Shown here in pieces: positions 62,776 to 64,000 of a stretch of DNA of 64,000 nucleotides (within the stretch, counting starts at the first letter, position 1; each line of letters opens with the position of its first letter). The position numbers and the translations under genes were made by a program. Source of the DNA: Anthoceros angustus (Eukaryota; Streptophyta; Anthocerotopsida; Anthocerotales; Anthocerotaceae); contig VJWM01000044.1 of NCBI GenBank assembly GCA_010909165.1, forward strand, positions 1,736,001 to 1,800,000, read 5' to 3'. The notes under the pieces were generated by a model. It had not been told where the DNA came from. It did not search any database and saw nothing but the letters and a program-made list of their open reading frames with translations.

Positions 62776-64000
62776 ATGATACGGCCCACGCGTTATTGTT
62801 TCTCGAAGTATAGAGTGACGCTCACAATCCACAGATTGGAGGGCTTAGTTCTTTCCGGACTGCATAATCCCCAAGTATTGGTTGATGTGAAGTGGGAAGG
62901 GCCTAAGGGGGCACTTGGATCCCGCTTCCGAAGCATCAAAAGTGCCACAGGTGTTGGCGCTATGAATCACTCTGGTGGGACAATAGTATGGGAGCATGAA
63001 TTTGAGCATGTCTGTGTGTTTCGCTTTGACAAGACCGGGGGCTCCTTCCTGCCTTGGAATGTTTTCTTCATTATCCACCAGGTCTGTGCATGGTTTCTTC
63101 ACATGAACAGTGATTGAGGAGAGTTTGTCAGCTTGTCCATGACCGTGCCTAATATCGGCTGCTCATGCAAGGTTTCAGGGCTTGGGATGCAAAGCAAAGC
63201 AGTCACGTTTGGGCAGAGTTATTGTCAACTTGGCCGCCTTCGCTTCAACAACTGTCAACACCTGTCAGATTCACAAACTGCCACTCCTCTGCACTTTTAA
63301 GGAGTCTGAATCCCAAGCTTGTCTTGTTGTAAGCTTTCCTGCCATTTTCCGTTTCTTTGTAGTTGTTGGTTTTTGGCCCGTTTTCTCATTATATGATCTT
63401 TCCCATGTCAGGTGAGTTTCAGGTTGGAGGAATTGGATCTCGATGACATGCCATCCTTCTCGTCATGCCTGGGATGGCCTCTAGCCTGGAGAGAAAAAGG
63501 TGAGGATAGCACTGGAAGGAGGAGACTACTGCCGGATGGTGAGAAGAGTGTTGTGCTGGATGCCCTCAGTGAGAAGGGGAGGTTATCACCTTGTAGTGGA
63601 GGTAGTTCCCATGACTCTGACCCCTACAATCCAGACACGCTGGAAGATTTGGAGAATGAGGAGCATGAACAGCCAGACGACGCGCACGCCAAGTCCTTCA
63701 GTTATAAAACACTAACAGGTGCTAATCTTGTAGTTGAAGGAGTGCTTTCTTTTCGTAGGGAAGATAAAGGGGTGGGCGAAGCTGGGACTGTGATCTCAAT
63801 CCACAGCAGGGCAGCCTCTGCAGGTTTCTCGAAAGCCTATGAGGGGTTTTTCCATACAGATTCAGAGCAAGCTATGTCCCAGATTTCCATGTCCAGTCTT
63901 TTGTCTTGGTGCAACAGAAATATATGTTTTCACATCTTGCAACAAAAACTGAGCTTAAGGTCACCGCGTCCAAGAGGGGAGCCCCTGTTGAAAAAAGCAT
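62776..64000 (+). CDS. NT-C2 domain (EEIG1/EHBP1-type) protein, 3' end off window
   Basis: Three exons with GT-AG junctions, all phase 0: 62,776-63,081; 63,179-63,328; 63,412 to the edge. Exon 1 encodes YRVTLTIHRLEGLVLSGLHN, VKWEGPKGALGSRFRSIKS and EHEFEHVCVF, ending FLPWNVFFIIHQ. Exon 2 encodes RLGRVIVNLAAFASTTVNT and IHKLPLLCTFKESESQACLV. Exon 3 starts VSFRLEELDLDD and runs through an acidic region (DSDPYNPDTLEDLENEEHEQ) to LRSPRPRGEPLLKKA. The order (beta-strand K/YxVxLxIxxLEG, WKGPK-like loop, PLxxxxxxxxLxVSFxLLEL, later RGEPLLKK) matches the plant NT-C2 family, a C2-like membrane-adaptor fold. Molecular role not established here. An upstream first exon cannot be excluded because the ATG abuts a minisatellite. 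Confidence 0.8.

Overview
The window looks like nuclear DNA of a land plant or close streptophyte relative. It carries PLS-class pentatricopeptide (PPR) genes, a plastid-type NDC1 dehydrogenase, a plant organellar 5'-3' exonuclease, an NT-C2 (EEIG1/EHBP1-type) gene and GT-AG introns of about 80-120 nt. Intronless PPR genes and short introns suggest a seedless plant, but the species cannot be fixed from sequence alone. Everything here was read by eye, with no database search.

Region 1 (1-30.3 kb) is decayed, repeat-rich mobile DNA with no convincing host gene. Two diverged copies of the same kind of element can be traced. In both, a minus-strand reading frame starting MASGRRS and a plus-strand transposase-like reading frame (DUF7869 type, with DNTCRENKN and GHTHDQIDQMFS motifs) point away from each other. 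The second copy is bounded at 11,048 and 29,166 by matching inverted repeats of about 21 bp. At the far end of its minus-strand arm lie remnants that look like a beta-class amino DNA methyltransferase. The element seems to have landed in an older retroelement-like unit, whose gag-like and coiled-coil frames lie on either side (29.2-30.3 kb and 9.6-10.9 kb). The region is riddled with tandem duplications. Copies are identical over long stretches but scrambled at CNG- and GGCGCC-rich spots, a pattern that fits assembly or base-calling error in methylated DNA.

Region 2 (30.3-44.4 kb) holds an AT-rich island (30.95-32.6 kb), an NDC1 gene with about 1.0 kb of its 5' half tandemly duplicated, and a serine-rich protein gene with a CxxHP/CPxC motif, also tandemly duplicated (1.34 kb unit). 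In both duplications the copies differ almost only in G-run length or small indels, so each copy has its own frameshifts. These could be false duplications.

Region 3 (44.4-64 kb) is gene-dense and clean. It holds a 12-exon minus-strand gene for a roughly 905-residue protein with two CxxC pairs, a membrane segment and a coiled-coil tail. Next come a PPR relic, an organellar 5'-3' exonuclease, and three large intronless PPR genes (766, 1471 and 862 residues) that differ mainly in how many ~103-residue PPR triplets they contain. All three have lost or degraded the DYW deaminase tail. The window ends inside an NT-C2 gene whose start abuts a 37-bp minisatellite. The exonuclease and PPR proteins, and probably NDC1, would act in plastids or mitochondria.
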